Source: Halocatena pleomorpha
Lineage (GTDB): Archaea; Halobacteriota; Halobacteria; Halobacteriales; Haloarculaceae
Assembly (NCBI RefSeq): GCF_003862495.1
Contig: NZ_RRCH01000011.1
Coordinates: forward strand, 34,230-98,229
Direction: 5' to 3'
DNA length: 64,000 nt
The notes under the pieces were generated by a model. The model was not told the origin of the DNA and did not search any database. It saw nothing but the letters and a program-made list of their open reading frames with translations. The position numbers and the translations under genes are program-made. Of the stretch, positions 32,300 to 41,071 are shown in pieces. The first letter of the stretch is position 1. The number at the start of each line of letters is the position of its first letter.

Positions 32300-33973
32300 A
32301 TGCCAGAAACTGATGCGGCACAATGCCCGTGGTATGAGGAATACGAGGAGTTCGGAATTCCCCGCTCGCTCGAACCGTACCCCGACGAACCAGCTCACGA
32401 TCTGTTGTACACTGCCGCAAACGAGTATCCTGACCAAGGACTGGTACAGCTCGGTGAAAAATACACATATCCGACAGTTCTCGATCACACTGAACGGCTC
32501 GCTACGGCGCTGGCAGAACGGGGGATCGGAAAGGGTGACCGCGTCGCCACGATCCTTCCAACGTCAGTCCAGTTCATCGTCGCTACGTGTGCGATCTCCC
32601 GCGCCGGTGGCGTTCACATCCCCAACGATTTCCTCGACGCCGAGGACGATCTCGTTTACCGCCTCGAACAGGGCCAACCGTCGGTACTCATCGGGCAAGA
32701 CAAACACCGAGACCTCATTTCCCGACTACAATCGGAACTCGACATCGAGACAGTCATTCTCACTACTGTTGATGACTACTCACCCGACCCACCTGCCGAC
32801 CACGACGACCTTGACGGCGTTGAATGGTTCCGTGACGTGATTGGGGCGACCGATCCCGATCCCCCTGCTGTTGACTTCGATCCTACGACGGACATTCACA
32901 CACTCCTGTTCACCGGCGGAACGACTGGTCTTCCGAAGGGCTGTCGACTCTCCCACCGGAACATCTACGCCAACGCGCTCCAGGGCGTCGCCAGTCAGTC
33001 CCAGATGGCTGAACTCATGCGCGGCCAAGAGACGGGCATCATGGCGCTCCCAATGTACCACTCTTATGGCTACTCCGTGATGCACTCGCTGCTTGAACTC
33101 GGGTTGAACATGCTGTTGGTTCCCGACGCACGAAACACGGAGATGATGGTCGAGCTGATCAACGAATTCGGCGCGCTCATCATGCTCGGTGTTCCCACCC
33201 AGTTCATGGAACTCGTCGATGAGGAACTCGAACAGGACATCATCGGCATCTCCGGCTCTGCGCCGCTGGCGAACAAAACACAACAGGAGTTCGAGGAGAA
33301 ATCGAAAGGGATCTCACAGGGCTACGGCCTCTCTGAGATGTCACCAATCACGCATTTCAACGCTCGCGGGCTGCTCGATATGATAACGGGAGAGTCGAGC
33401 GCCGACGACGCGTTCGATCATCCAACGATCGGCGTGCCAGTTCCAGACACGACGGTGAAACTGATCGATGTCGACACGGGTGAAGAGATTTCCATCGAGG
33501 AGGCCGTCGAACACGAACGGGAGGGCGAGATGTACGTTGATGGTCCCCAACGGATGGTTGGCTATCTTGATGAGTCGAAATCGGCGTTCGACGAGGAGGG
33601 ATTCGTGGCGACAGGCGACGTGGTGAAAATCGATTCGAGCGGTCGGTTTTACGTTGTCGATCGCGTGAAGAACATGATCAACGTCTCGGGACTGAAGGTG
33701 TACACAGAAGAGATCGATGACGTGTTGTACGATCACCCCGGCGTTCGACGGCCTGCGACGGTCGGCGTCCCCGACCCAGACCGCCCCGGCAGCGAACGCG
33801 TGAAGATCTACATCGAACCCCAACCGGATGGTGACGATCTTGACGCCGAAGCGATCCGCAATCACTTAGAGGAGAAGGTTCCTCGTCAAGCACTTCCAGA
33901 AGAAGTCGAATTCGTCGAGAAGATTCCGCTCACTGACATCGGAAAAACGGATAAAAAAGCGCTCACGGAGTGA
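32300..33973 (+). CDS. AMP-dependent acyl-CoA synthetase/ligase
   Basis: A 557-residue enzyme of the ANL superfamily that activates a carboxylic acid as acyl-AMP and transfers it to CoA. The motifs in order are the AMP-binding P-loop LLFTGGTTGLPKG at about residue 200, GYGLSEMSP at about 340, ATGDVVKID at about 435, and DRVKNMINVSGLKVY at about 455. The catalytic Lys is near the end in IGKTDKKAL. The length is usual for medium/long-chain fatty-acid CoA ligases. The substrate cannot be decided from the sequence. Confidence 0.93.
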   Translation: MPETDAAQCPWYEEYEEFGIPRSLEPYPDEPAHDLLYTAANEYPDQGLVQLGEKYTYPTVLDHTERLATALAERGIGKGDRVATILPTSVQFIVATCAISRAGGVHIPNDFLDAEDDLVYRLEQGQPSVLIGQDKHRDLISRLQSELDIETVILTTVDDYSPDPPADHDDLDGVEWFRDVIGATDPDPPAVDFDPTTDIHTLLFTGGTTGLPKGCRLSHRNIYANALQGVASQSQMAELMRGQETGIMALPMYHSYGYSVMHSLLELGLNMLLVPDARNTEMMVELINEFGALIMLGVPTQFMELVDEELEQDIIGISGSAPLANKTQQEFEEKSKGISQGYGLSEMSPITHFNARGLLDMITGESSADDAFDHPTIGVPVPDTTVKLIDVDTGEEISIEEAVEHEREGEMYVDGPQRMVGYLDESKSAFDEEGFVATGDVVKIDSSGRFYVVDRVKNMINVSGLKVYTEEIDDVLYDHPGVRRPATVGVPDPDRPGSERVKIYIEPQPDGDDLDAEAIRNHLEEKVPRQALPEEVEFVEKIPLTDIGKTDKKALTE

Positions 33974-34012
33974 GCTGGAACCCATCCACGATGGAGAACG
34001 GATCGCGTCGCA

Positions 34013-34420
34013 TCACGTCTCGTCTTGGTCGGTACCACACCACTGACAGAACGATACGTCTGGGTCAAGTTGGCGACCACAGGAATCACACCGCTGTATT
34101 CCCTGTTGTTGCTCCATCAACAGCCGGTTGTTCATGCGAGCAATGACGTAGGCGTCGATGGCACTGGCGGCGAGCACGGCGTAAATTGGAAGGAGATCCA
34201 TCACCGGAATCGTTGACAACGAGGCCGATCCGGGGTTCATTACGAGGGCTGACGCCGTCTGTAACGTTTCCTCGGGAACGAACGCCCACGAGGTGAGGAA
34301 CGAGGCGAAAAACCATCCGACTGCGCGCCACCACCGCCGGAGATATACGTGTCCGAATCCGGTACCGAGAATGCCGAGCAACGCCGCAAGCCACGGCCGT
34401 TTCCACCGAATCTGCTCCAT
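34013..34420 (-). CDS. Membrane protein with C-terminal zinc ribbon
   Basis: A 135-residue protein with three predicted helices at about 9-25, 29-48 and 70-92. A C-terminal zinc ribbon follows: CDSCGRQLDPDVSFCQWCG, two C-x2-C knuckles 12 residues apart. The pattern HVYLRRWWRAVGW after helix 1 is typical of small haloarchaeal membrane proteins of this type, which I recall as DUF7575. The function is unknown. It is convergent with the acyl-CoA ligase gene. Confidence 0.8.
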   Translation of the reverse strand: MEQIRWKRPWLAALLGILGTGFGHVYLRRWWRAVGWFFASFLTSWAFVPEETLQTASALVMNPGSASLSTIPVMDLLPIYAVLAASAIDAYVIARMNNRLLMEQQQGIQRCDSCGRQLDPDVSFCQWCGTDQDET

Positions 34421-34636
34421 ACAGTAACTAGTTCGTCAATCAACTATGAGGCTTTCGTCCGTTACATAGCAGGATCGGCACCACTGGCCGTGTGATCGCG
34501 GTGTTTTCGACGGTTCACTAACGATCCCGATACGAATGATACCGCATCCGTCACGTCTTTCCACGATGAGAGAAGCACAGTCCCTCCGAAACGAAACCGA
34601 GAAACAGAACGGCATCAACAGCCGTTGGCTCCGGCT

Positions 34637-35236
34637 CTACTCGAACTGTTCGACGGCCTGCTCGTAGCGCGTGGCTGGTTCCTCCCAGTCGACGACCTCG
34701 AAGAAGGCGTCGACGAAGTCCCCGCGGGCGGGACCGTAGTCGTAGTAGTAGGAGTGTTCCCAGACGTCGAGCGCGAGGATCGGGTGAGAGCCCCACAGCG
34801 CGCCCTGATCGTGCTTGTCGACCACGACGTTCCGGAGCTGATTCGAGAAGCTGTCGTACACCAACAGCGCCCAACCGCTCGCGTCACCAGCGGCAGCTTC
34901 GAACTCGCCTTTCCACGCCTCATACGAACCGAAATCCTCCTCGATGCGGTCAGCGAGCGCTCCCGATGGCTCCGCGCCGCCTTCCGGCGACATGTTCTGC
35001 CAGAACAGATCGTGGAGCACGTGCCCACAGCCGTTGTGGGTAACAGAGCGGAGCGCGCTGGCCGAACCGTCGAATTCGCCGGCTTCGCGGTTTTCGGCCA
35101 GCGTCTCCTCGGCGCTGTTCCAGCCGTTCACGTAGCCCTGATGGTGGGTGTCGTGGTGCCAGGTGAGCACCTGCTCAGAAATGTGTGGCTCTAGTGCGTC
35201 GTACTCGTACGGTAGCGGCGGTAGCTCGTAGCTCAT
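34637..35236 (-). CDS. sod: Superoxide dismutase, Mn/Fe family
   Basis: A 199-residue enzyme converting superoxide to hydrogen peroxide and oxygen. Metal ligands are visible at the family positions: the first His in LTWHHDTHHQGYVNGWN, the second in HVLHDLFWQNM, and the Asp and last His in LALDVWEHSYYYDYG. Haloarchaeal enzymes of this family are usually manganese-dependent, and residues such as the GG in SPEGGAEPSG fit Mn preference. A TTCAAAAC element about 30 nt upstream is a possible TATA box. Confidence 0.96.
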   Translation of the reverse strand: MSYELPPLPYEYDALEPHISEQVLTWHHDTHHQGYVNGWNSAEETLAENREAGEFDGSASALRSVTHNGCGHVLHDLFWQNMSPEGGAEPSGALADRIEEDFGSYEAWKGEFEAAAGDASGWALLVYDSFSNQLRNVVVDKHDQGALWGSHPILALDVWEHSYYYDYGPARGDFVDAFFEVVDWEEPATRYEQAVEQFE

Positions 35237-35476
35237 GTCGTCAGTTCAATCCACGACCGCACCCGTTTTGAACGTTTGCTGAACTTCATTTTGGTTGGAT
35301 TGTAGACAATTCATCTCCGTTATAGTGCGCAGTGGTGGTAACTAGTGATCGCTTTTCGATTCGAGTCTTATCAATAACTGTCTTATACTGATATCGTTGG
35401 AGGGCAAACCCATACGAAATCGATCTCAGTACTCCATAATACGCTGTACTGGTGTCTGAGAGAGGTTTGCGCTAGC

Positions 35477-35490
35477 ACTTCATATGAAGT
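35477..35490. repeat. 14-bp perfect palindrome downstream of the GmrSD gene
   Basis: ACTTCATATGAAGT is a perfect palindrome 15 bp beyond the stop of the DUF262 gene, in the AT-rich gap 35237-35504. It could be a regulator site, a methyltransferase target or a chance event. The rest of this 268-bp gap shows no gene. Confidence 0.4.
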
Positions 35491-35504
35491 CGATGTTTGT
35501 TACG

Positions 35505-37217
35505 CTACCCTAATGACCAAATGCCGGTAGCTGCCTCTGCTAATCGTGATGTCCGCTCATTTATTTGTTCAATTCCCCATTCATCGTACGTTTCTGCCAC
35601 GCTATTTGTCATTGAAATGTCTGATTTTCGGTAGGTGGTGGTTTTATTTTCGAATGGGTTATTTCCGATCCTTACGTTTTCATCGCTCTCTAGTAGTGTT
35701 AAATTTCCAAGCAAATCACGGTGCTGTTCGAACGTCGCTTCTGTCGTATCGAGATAATAGGACCAAGTACTGTATTTTTTTGCAGAAAACGACGAGCGTG
35801 GAGCGATATGTTCGATGTCGTATTTCGATAGATCGACTATCTCACCACCATAATACTCCCTTTCTATCTTTGCGAGCATGTATTTTGTCCGATCGTTTAG
35901 GATTACTCGCTTATTCTCGATTCCAGCCCTGAATTCGGCATCACTGGGGCACTGGGTGGACAAATATTGCTGCATGGAGTCGATCGGGTCAGGACGTTCA
36001 AACGCTGTCGAACAAACGTGTGAATGGATTCGATCGAACTGGCTTCCGGTTGCGTAGTTTGCAACCTTCCATTGAATCAGAAACTTTTCAACCAGATTGA
36101 GCACTTCCATAATTTTGTTCGGATTGTCAAACTCACGGAATGCTCTCAACAGAAGGGTTCTCGCCTGTACTGATTTGATGTTGTTCAACTGGTTCAATTT
36201 TGAATTGATCGCCGTGTTTCCGGCCGAATCGAAAAAGTCAATATCACAATCACTCATCCTGTAATAAATACAGGACTGGTTGGACATATCTTTTACATAC
36301 TCTTCGAGCGTGCGTTCGTCGTGCTCCACCACGCCATCAACGATTTCTTTAAAAACATCGAATAATTTATATTCTGATACGTTATCATTGTAGTCGGGTG
36401 TCGGAGCAGACATGATATGATGCCGGAAAAACCGACTCGGTTTCGAGAGATGCGGAACTGTATTTGTGATGATGTCTTGCCATCGGGACTGCACACGCTC
36501 ATAATCGATGTCGTTGGAGTTAGCCGCAATACTGAACAGGTGGTTTTTCATCAGATCGACAGCTGATAGCTCCAACCCCCTATCGTTTAGCGTCTCGAAG
36601 AGACGGAACGCTGATTGTTCTTTATTGCATTCGATCGTTACAAGTGTTACGGAACTGAGCAGACGTTTTCGCAACGAGTCCACTTCGTCTAACGTGAGTG
36701 AATCTATTTTATCACCAAAGAATTTTAGGGCCTCTTTCATCTGCTCGCTATCGATTTCGCTGTACTCCCGTTCGAGAATGGCTCGAAAGGAGCTATTATC
36801 GAACGTACTCAGTTCGAGGTTTTGATGTCGTTTTTGATCCAAGTCGAATTCCCAAAGATAGTCGTTCTCTACTGCTTTGGCTTGCTTTGTATACTCATCA
36901 TCGCCGACGTATCGTTCACGAATAACAGAAAGTATTATAGAGATCGTAGCTAACCGCTGTTGTCCATCGACCACTTCCAACTGGTTTAGCTCGTTGAGTC
37001 CATCCGTCCGTTCGATAACGACGATCGAACCTAGAAAGTGTGTCTCTCCATTTTTGATCGCGGTCACATCGTCCCACAGAGCTCCCCATTGTTCTTCCCT
37101 CCAAGCATATCTTCGTTGATAATCCGGAACGGTGTACCGGTAGTTCCGGGAAAGCACACTCTCGACTGTATCTTCATTCGCTGAAAGTCCCATTCCGCCA
37201 CTCATATTGGTGGCCAT
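35505..37217 (-). CDS. GmrSD-type DUF262/DUF1524 restriction protein
   Basis: A 570-residue protein joining both halves of the GmrSD family. The N-terminal DUF262 (GmrS-like) domain has YQRRYAW, THFLGSIV and the key DGQQR motif at residues 84-88, likely for nucleotide binding or hydrolysis. The C-terminal DUF1524 (GmrD-like) region carries the HNH-type nuclease site YDIEHIAP with following LGNLTLL and N-N residues. Known members cut DNA with modified bases or act in phage defence. Coding AT content is much higher than in its neighbours, suggesting transfer. I chose ATG at 37217 because the longer frame (to 37589) overlaps the flavoprotein gene antisense. The TATA box is ATATATTTTTAA about 20 nt upstream. 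Confidence 0.9.
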   Translation of the reverse strand: MATNMSGGMGLSANEDTVESVLSRNYRYTVPDYQRRYAWREEQWGALWDDVTAIKNGETHFLGSIVVIERTDGLNELNQLEVVDGQQRLATISIILSVIRERYVGDDEYTKQAKAVENDYLWEFDLDQKRHQNLELSTFDNSSFRAILEREYSEIDSEQMKEALKFFGDKIDSLTLDEVDSLRKRLLSSVTLVTIECNKEQSAFRLFETLNDRGLELSAVDLMKNHLFSIAANSNDIDYERVQSRWQDIITNTVPHLSKPSRFFRHHIMSAPTPDYNDNVSEYKLFDVFKEIVDGVVEHDERTLEEYVKDMSNQSCIYYRMSDCDIDFFDSAGNTAINSKLNQLNNIKSVQARTLLLRAFREFDNPNKIMEVLNLVEKFLIQWKVANYATGSQFDRIHSHVCSTAFERPDPIDSMQQYLSTQCPSDAEFRAGIENKRVILNDRTKYMLAKIEREYYGGEIVDLSKYDIEHIAPRSSFSAKKYSTWSYYLDTTEATFEQHRDLLGNLTLLESDENVRIGNNPFENKTTTYRKSDISMTNSVAETYDEWGIEQINERTSRLAEAATGIWSLG

Positions 37218-37230
37218 ACAATACCAATAG

Positions 37231-37242
37231 TTAAAAATATAT
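37231..37242 (-). promoter_or_regulatory. AT-rich TATA element of the GmrSD-type gene
   Basis: On the minus strand ATATATTTTTAA lies 14-25 nt upstream of the ATG at 37217. It is a strong TATA-like sequence and supports that start over any further upstream. Confidence 0.5.
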
Positions 37243-37359
37243 CTCTTAGACACGACAACATCGATGGATATAGTTGCTATGCACAGATAATATATTACAT
37301 TTGTCAATGTTTGGCGTGTATTACAACAGATATCCGTGATGAACGTTACTCTCGTTCGG

Positions 37360-38376
37360 TCAGTCGTCCGCCTCGGCCGTGTTGTGCTGGCGGGCGGACT
37401 GCCGGAGTGCATCGGAGACGGCCGGCACCTCCTCGGTGTCGACTGTCCCCTCGGCTTCGATCTCCGCAAGCGATTTCGGGAACGTCCGGAGGTCGTAGTG
37501 GAGCGCGATGCCGGCTTTGGCTCCGTCGCCCATCGCCACGGGGATCTGGTTGTGGCCGGGCGTGAGATCGCCCACGGCGTAGACGCCATCGACGCTTGTC
37601 CGCCCGTGGTCGTCGATGACGACGGTGCCGTCGTCGTTCAGTTCACAACCCAGCGTCTCCGCCAGTTCGTTGTTGTACTCCGAACCGTACATCGGGAACC
37701 CCCCTTTGTACGCTCGGCGGGTGTCGTCCTCGAACGTGAACGCTTCGAGCCAGCCGTCCGGGCCCGTCTCGGTGCCGGTTACGTCGGCGTCGACAATATC
37801 GACCGGGTGGGCGCGGAGTTGTCGGTCGGTCTCGTCGCTCCAGGTCGGCTCGTTCCCTCGGGTGAGGAGATCCACGTCGTCGGTGAAGTTGAGCATGATC
37901 ATCGCGACGTGGGCAGCACTTTCGTTGTGACCCATCACATAAACCGGCTCGTCGACGAACATGTACGCGTCGCAGTGGAGGCAGTAATGCAACCCTCGAC
38001 CGGTTCGGGGTAACGGTGGATCGGGTCGCGCGTCCGAGAACCCGGTTGCGAGGACGACGCGCTCGCTACTGAGTTCTGCGTCTCCAGTCTCGACTCGGAA
38101 CCCATCATCAGTCTGCTCGATCGATTCGACAAACCCGCGCCGGTAGTCAGCCCCATACCCTTCGATCTGCTCGATCGCCGTTTGGAGGAATTCGTTGCCC
38201 GACACCGATTCCGTAACGCCGATCACGTTGTGCGTGTCGAGCATCATCGCGGCACGACCGCCGCCCCGATTGATAAGGACCGTATCGTGTCCGAGTCGCG
38301 TGGTGTACAGTGCGGTTGTCAGTCCGGCAGGACCGCCACCGACGACTGCTACGTCGTACATTGCGTCGCTCGTCAT
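37360..38376 (-). CDS. Thioredoxin-reductase-like FAD oxidoreductase
   Basis: A 338-residue NAD(P)/FAD pyridine nucleotide-disulfide type enzyme. The FAD Rossmann motif VVGGGPAGLTTALY is near residue 10. CLHC, a possible redox pair at the TrxR position, is in GLHYCLHCDAYMF at about 130. VYAVGDLTPGHNQIPVA near the C-terminus is the second FAD motif. NADP binding is expected in MGHNESAAHVA, which departs from the usual GxGxxA. The start at 38376 (MTSDAMYDVAVVGGG) is preferred. The ATG at 38403 would add nine residues. It probably reduces thioredoxin- or glutaredoxin-like partners such as the divergent monothiol glutaredoxin, but this is inferred. Confidence 0.88.
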   Translation of the reverse strand: MTSDAMYDVAVVGGGPAGLTTALYTTRLGHDTVLINRGGGRAAMMLDTHNVIGVTESVSGNEFLQTAIEQIEGYGADYRRGFVESIEQTDDGFRVETGDAELSSERVVLATGFSDARPDPPLPRTGRGLHYCLHCDAYMFVDEPVYVMGHNESAAHVAMIMLNFTDDVDLLTRGNEPTWSDETDRQLRAHPVDIVDADVTGTETGPDGWLEAFTFEDDTRRAYKGGFPMYGSEYNNELAETLGCELNDDGTVVIDDHGRTSVDGVYAVGDLTPGHNQIPVAMGDGAKAGIALHYDLRTFPKSLAEIEAEGTVDTEEVPAVSDALRQSARQHNTAEADD

Positions 38377-38477
38377 AGTTGTCCAAACGTGTTCCCTCGT
38401 CATAACCTACTGGATACGTGTGAAACCACCCTCTTTCCGGCGAAACACGTTTCCGTCGAGAAGCAAAACACGACCCC

Positions 38478-38828
38478 ATGACGTTCGATCCGGAACCCGA
38501 CCTCAGCGAGTCTGCAGTCACCGACCGCGTCGACGCGACTATCGACGACAACGACGTCGTCCTCTTCATGAAGGGCACACCGCTGATGCCCCAGTGTGGG
38601 TATTCCCGGCGAGCGCTGGGACTCATCGACCAGTACCGCGATGAGTTCGAAACGGTCAACGTACTCGATGCGCTTGACGCGTACCGATCCGCGCTCAAAC
38701 AGCGCAGCGACTGGGAAACAATTCCACAGGCGTACGTCGAGGGAGAGTTCATTGGTGGAAGTGACATCCTCGCAGAACTTGACGAACGGGGCGAACTCCA
38801 ACAAACCTTAACGACTGACAGTAGCTAA
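38478..38828 (+). CDS. Monothiol glutaredoxin (Grx4-like)
   Basis: A 116-residue protein of the monothiol glutaredoxin family, involved in Fe-S cluster transfer and redox control. The sequence KGTPLMPQCGYSRRALGL carries the single active cysteine in CGYS, where bacterial and eukaryotic homologues have CGFS. ETIPQAYVEGEFIGGSDIL contains the cis-Pro and the GG-D glutathione-binding region. It is divergent from the thioredoxin-reductase-like gene, with starts about 100 bp apart, so the two may be functionally linked. Confidence 0.92.
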   Translation: MTFDPEPDLSESAVTDRVDATIDDNDVVLFMKGTPLMPQCGYSRRALGLIDQYRDEFETVNVLDALDAYRSALKQRSDWETIPQAYVEGEFIGGSDILAELDERGELQQTLTTDSS

Positions 38829-38837
38829 CGCCCCATA

Positions 38838-38887
38838 CATCACCACCACAATACGTGTGGGTCTCTATATCACTCACTGTGGTGATA
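38838..38887. repeat. 8-bp inverted repeat in the glutaredoxin 3' gap
   Basis: ATCACCAC near 38839-38846 and GTGGTGAT near 38880-38887 are exact complements in the 200-bp gap after the glutaredoxin gene. They could form a stem in the 3' transcript and help termination. The gap also holds CAGTATAAGTG near 38946-38956, a probable TATA box for the next gene. Confidence 0.4.
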
Positions 38888-39028
38888 GACTGCCGATTGA
38901 CATACCTATATACGCGTCGACTTCTGCGGTGTGTGGCTCGAAAACAGTATAAGTGACGAATCCATAGAATGCACCGACCAGTTCCGGTCGCGGGGATGCC
39001 AGTGCCCCGGAGAGCACCTGTCATAGCT

Positions 39029-39628
39029 ATGACCAGCCACGTATACACGCTTCACTCGACACTCGAACTGCCACTCGAAGACGTTCACTCCCATTTTGAA
39101 TCAGCTGATCTACCAGTCGAAATCGACGAAGTAGAGATCACGCGGCGAAACAACACACTCATCCTGAGTGCCGTTGCGGCCGAAGACAACATTAGCAAGT
39201 ACACGCCGACGGCACAGCTCAAAGCGAGTGTCAGCGAAAACCGGGTGTATCTTGACGAAGAGGAGGAAGAAGATTCGTTTGGCACGTCGCCCTCTCCAAG
39301 CGGTCCACAGTGGGGGGCGTTCGGCCAGCAAGAAGAAGAGGAAGAACGGCCGTCGGAACTCGTCGAATACGCCTGTTTCAAAGGTGATCGGGAAACAGTG
39401 CTTCAGAACACGGCGCTTCAGTATCCGATGTTCGAAGTGCTCTGTGATCTGGCTCGCAACGCTGAGAAAGGGAATCTCACAGCGATCACCGCCGTCAACG
39501 GACAACTCGAAGCGACCCGGATCGTCGATGGCGAGGACCGGCCCGCCACGATCGAAGTACGGGAGGATCCACACGATTCGTCCGCGTCCAACGGCGTCGA
39601 TTGGCGAAACAACGAATTCATCGGCTGA
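39029..39628 (+). CDS. Conserved haloarchaeal protein, DUF7110-like
   Basis: A 199-residue acidic soluble protein. It starts MTSHVYTLHSTLELPLEDVH and has an acidic low-complexity stretch of Glu repeats at about 78-110 that separates an N-terminal alpha/beta domain from a C-terminal domain (AITAVNGQLEATRIVDG). I recall related proteins as DUF7110, known only in Halobacteria. The ATG at 39029 is chosen because the family starts near it. In-frame ATGs at 38969 and 38996 are possible alternatives. The function is unknown. Confidence 0.78.
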   Translation: MTSHVYTLHSTLELPLEDVHSHFESADLPVEIDEVEITRRNNTLILSAVAAEDNISKYTPTAQLKASVSENRVYLDEEEEEDSFGTSPSPSGPQWGAFGQQEEEEERPSELVEYACFKGDRETVLQNTALQYPMFEVLCDLARNAEKGNLTAITAVNGQLEATRIVDGEDRPATIEVREDPHDSSASNGVDWRNNEFIG

Positions 39629-39666
39629 TTGCCATCGCGTAGCCGGGACCACCGCTCTCCTTTGTC

Positions 39667-39672
39667 TTTTTT
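39667..39672 (+). terminator. T6 tract after the DUF7110-like gene
   Basis: Six T residues lie about 39 nt past the stop at 39628, followed by TTATCG. This is a likely terminator, though part of the AT-rich stretch could also serve the PAPS-reductase-like promoter. Confidence 0.4.
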
Positions 39673-39754
39673 ATCGTTTGTCGTGTGCTATCAGTTCACG
39701 ATTGCGAACGCGGCCGAAAACAACTTTAGGCTGGTAATGATATCTAATTACGAT

Positions 39755-40708
39755 ATGGTGGAGTTTCCCGAGTATCTCGATGTCGCGTACGACGACGGTG
39801 AAGGCGAACAGCCCGGCGATTATCCGGCGCTTGAGGACAAGATCGAGAAGGCCATCGAGGTCACCCGGATCGGTCTCGAAGAGTACGAATCGCCCGCAGT
39901 GATGTGGACAGGCGGGAAGGATTCAACGCTCACGCTGTACTTCGTCGCCCAAGTTGCGGAGAAGTACGGGCTTGAGGTGCCACCTGCCGTGTTCATCGAC
40001 CACTTCCAGCACTTCGATGAGCTGATGGGTTTCGTGGATCGGTGGGCGGACGAATGGGATCTCGACGTGATTTACGCCCGCAACGACGATGTCGGCAGTC
40101 TTGCCGATGAGCCGGGCGAGGAGATCGCGGTTTCGGATCTGAACGAGCAGAACCAACACCACGTTCGTGAGATCCTTGAATACGAAGAGGACACGTTCCC
40201 GTTCCTGCTCGATACGTACGTCGGGAACCACTTGTTGAAGACGGTCGCGCTCAACGAGGCGCTCGAATCTCACGGGATCGACGGCATCATCTCGGGCATT
40301 CGGTGGGACGAACAGGAGGCACGCGCAGACGAGACGTTCTTCAGTCCGCGCCATGACCCCGATATTTATCCGCCGCACGATCGGGTTCAGCCCATTCTGC
40401 AGTTCGAAGAGAGCGCTGTCTGGGACGCGTTCTGGAACTACGTCGTTCCGGATACTGTCGAAGAGTACCCCATGGGACATGTCCCACAGGATTACGACGA
40501 TCTCCCGAACGGTCTGGACCACGCCGATCTTCCCGTCAGTCCGAAGTACTTCGAAGGGTTCCGTTCGTTGGGTAGCGAGGTAAGCACGGACAAAGCCGAC
40601 ACCGAACCCGCGTGGCTACAGAACTTAGAAGAGACGACAGAACGCGCTGGCCGCGCGCAGGACAAGGAGGATCTGATGTCCCGACTGCGCGATCTCGGCT
40701 ACATGTAA
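39755..40708 (+). CDS. PAPS reductase-like PP-loop protein
   Basis: A 317-residue member of the phosphoadenosine-phosphosulfate reductase family. The PP-loop is WTGGKDSTLTLYF at about residues 50-62. Downstream VFIDHFQHFDEL and GIRWDEQEARADETFFSPRHD are typical of archaeal adenylyl-transfer reductases. In haloarchaea the family is usually linked to sulfate assimilation, but the exact substrate (APS, PAPS or another) cannot be told. The start could be 39737 or 39755. I choose 39755 because CAACTTTAGG (39721-39730) then lies at leaderless distance. Confidence 0.85.
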   Translation: MVEFPEYLDVAYDDGEGEQPGDYPALEDKIEKAIEVTRIGLEEYESPAVMWTGGKDSTLTLYFVAQVAEKYGLEVPPAVFIDHFQHFDELMGFVDRWADEWDLDVIYARNDDVGSLADEPGEEIAVSDLNEQNQHHVREILEYEEDTFPFLLDTYVGNHLLKTVALNEALESHGIDGIISGIRWDEQEARADETFFSPRHDPDIYPPHDRVQPILQFEESAVWDAFWNYVVPDTVEEYPMGHVPQDYDDLPNGLDHADLPVSPKYFEGFRSLGSEVSTDKADTEPAWLQNLEETTERAGRAQDKEDLMSRLRDLGYM

Positions 40709-40747
40709 GGTGCCTGCGACAGACGTGAGGTAACTGAAACGACTGGC

Positions 40748-40753
40748 TTTTTT
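40748..40753 (+). terminator. T6 tract after the PAPS reductase-like gene
   Basis: Six T residues lie 40 nt past the stop at 40708 and 34 nt before the RNase P gene, consistent with a termination site between them. Confidence 0.4.
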
Positions 40754-40786
40754 CGCTATCTATCGAACAGGAGGTGTGACCGGGCG

Positions 40787-41062
40787 ATGACCATCGCAGA
40801 AGAGCGAATCGATCGGCTACACGCGCTCGCACGCACAGCCGTACGTGAGGGCCACGAGGACCGCGCGCGGACGTACGTCCGGCGTGCGCGTCGCATCGCA
40901 GAACGAAACCGATGTGGACTGGATCGCTCGTTCAAGCGGTTCACCTGTGATCGGTGTGATGTGTACCTTCGGGTGGGCGACAACGCACGCGTTCGATTGC
41001 AGAACGGGCACGTGGTCATTACGTGTTCGTGTGGGGCCCAGTCGCGGTATCCGTACCAGTAG
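40787..41062 (+). CDS. rnp4: Ribonuclease P protein component 4 (Rpp21)
   Basis: A 91-residue archaeal RNase P subunit that helps the RNA process tRNA 5' ends. An N-terminal arginine-rich helical region (RTYVRRARRIAERN) is followed by a zinc ribbon with CDRCD and CSCG supplying four cysteines. The length and the order of helical then zinc parts match archaeal Rpp21. It is convergent with the GTP cyclohydrolase gene. Confidence 0.93.
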   Translation: MTIAEERIDRLHALARTAVREGHEDRARTYVRRARRIAERNRCGLDRSFKRFTCDRCDVYLRVGDNARVRLQNGHVVITCSCGAQSRYPYQ

Positions 41063-41071
41063 CGGTTTCTC

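Noticed and set aside
37218..37589. N-terminal extension of the GmrSD-type protein
   Set aside because: The added residues are Arg/Ser/Pro-rich, overlap the flavoprotein gene antisense, and the TATA box lies between them and the ATG at 37217.
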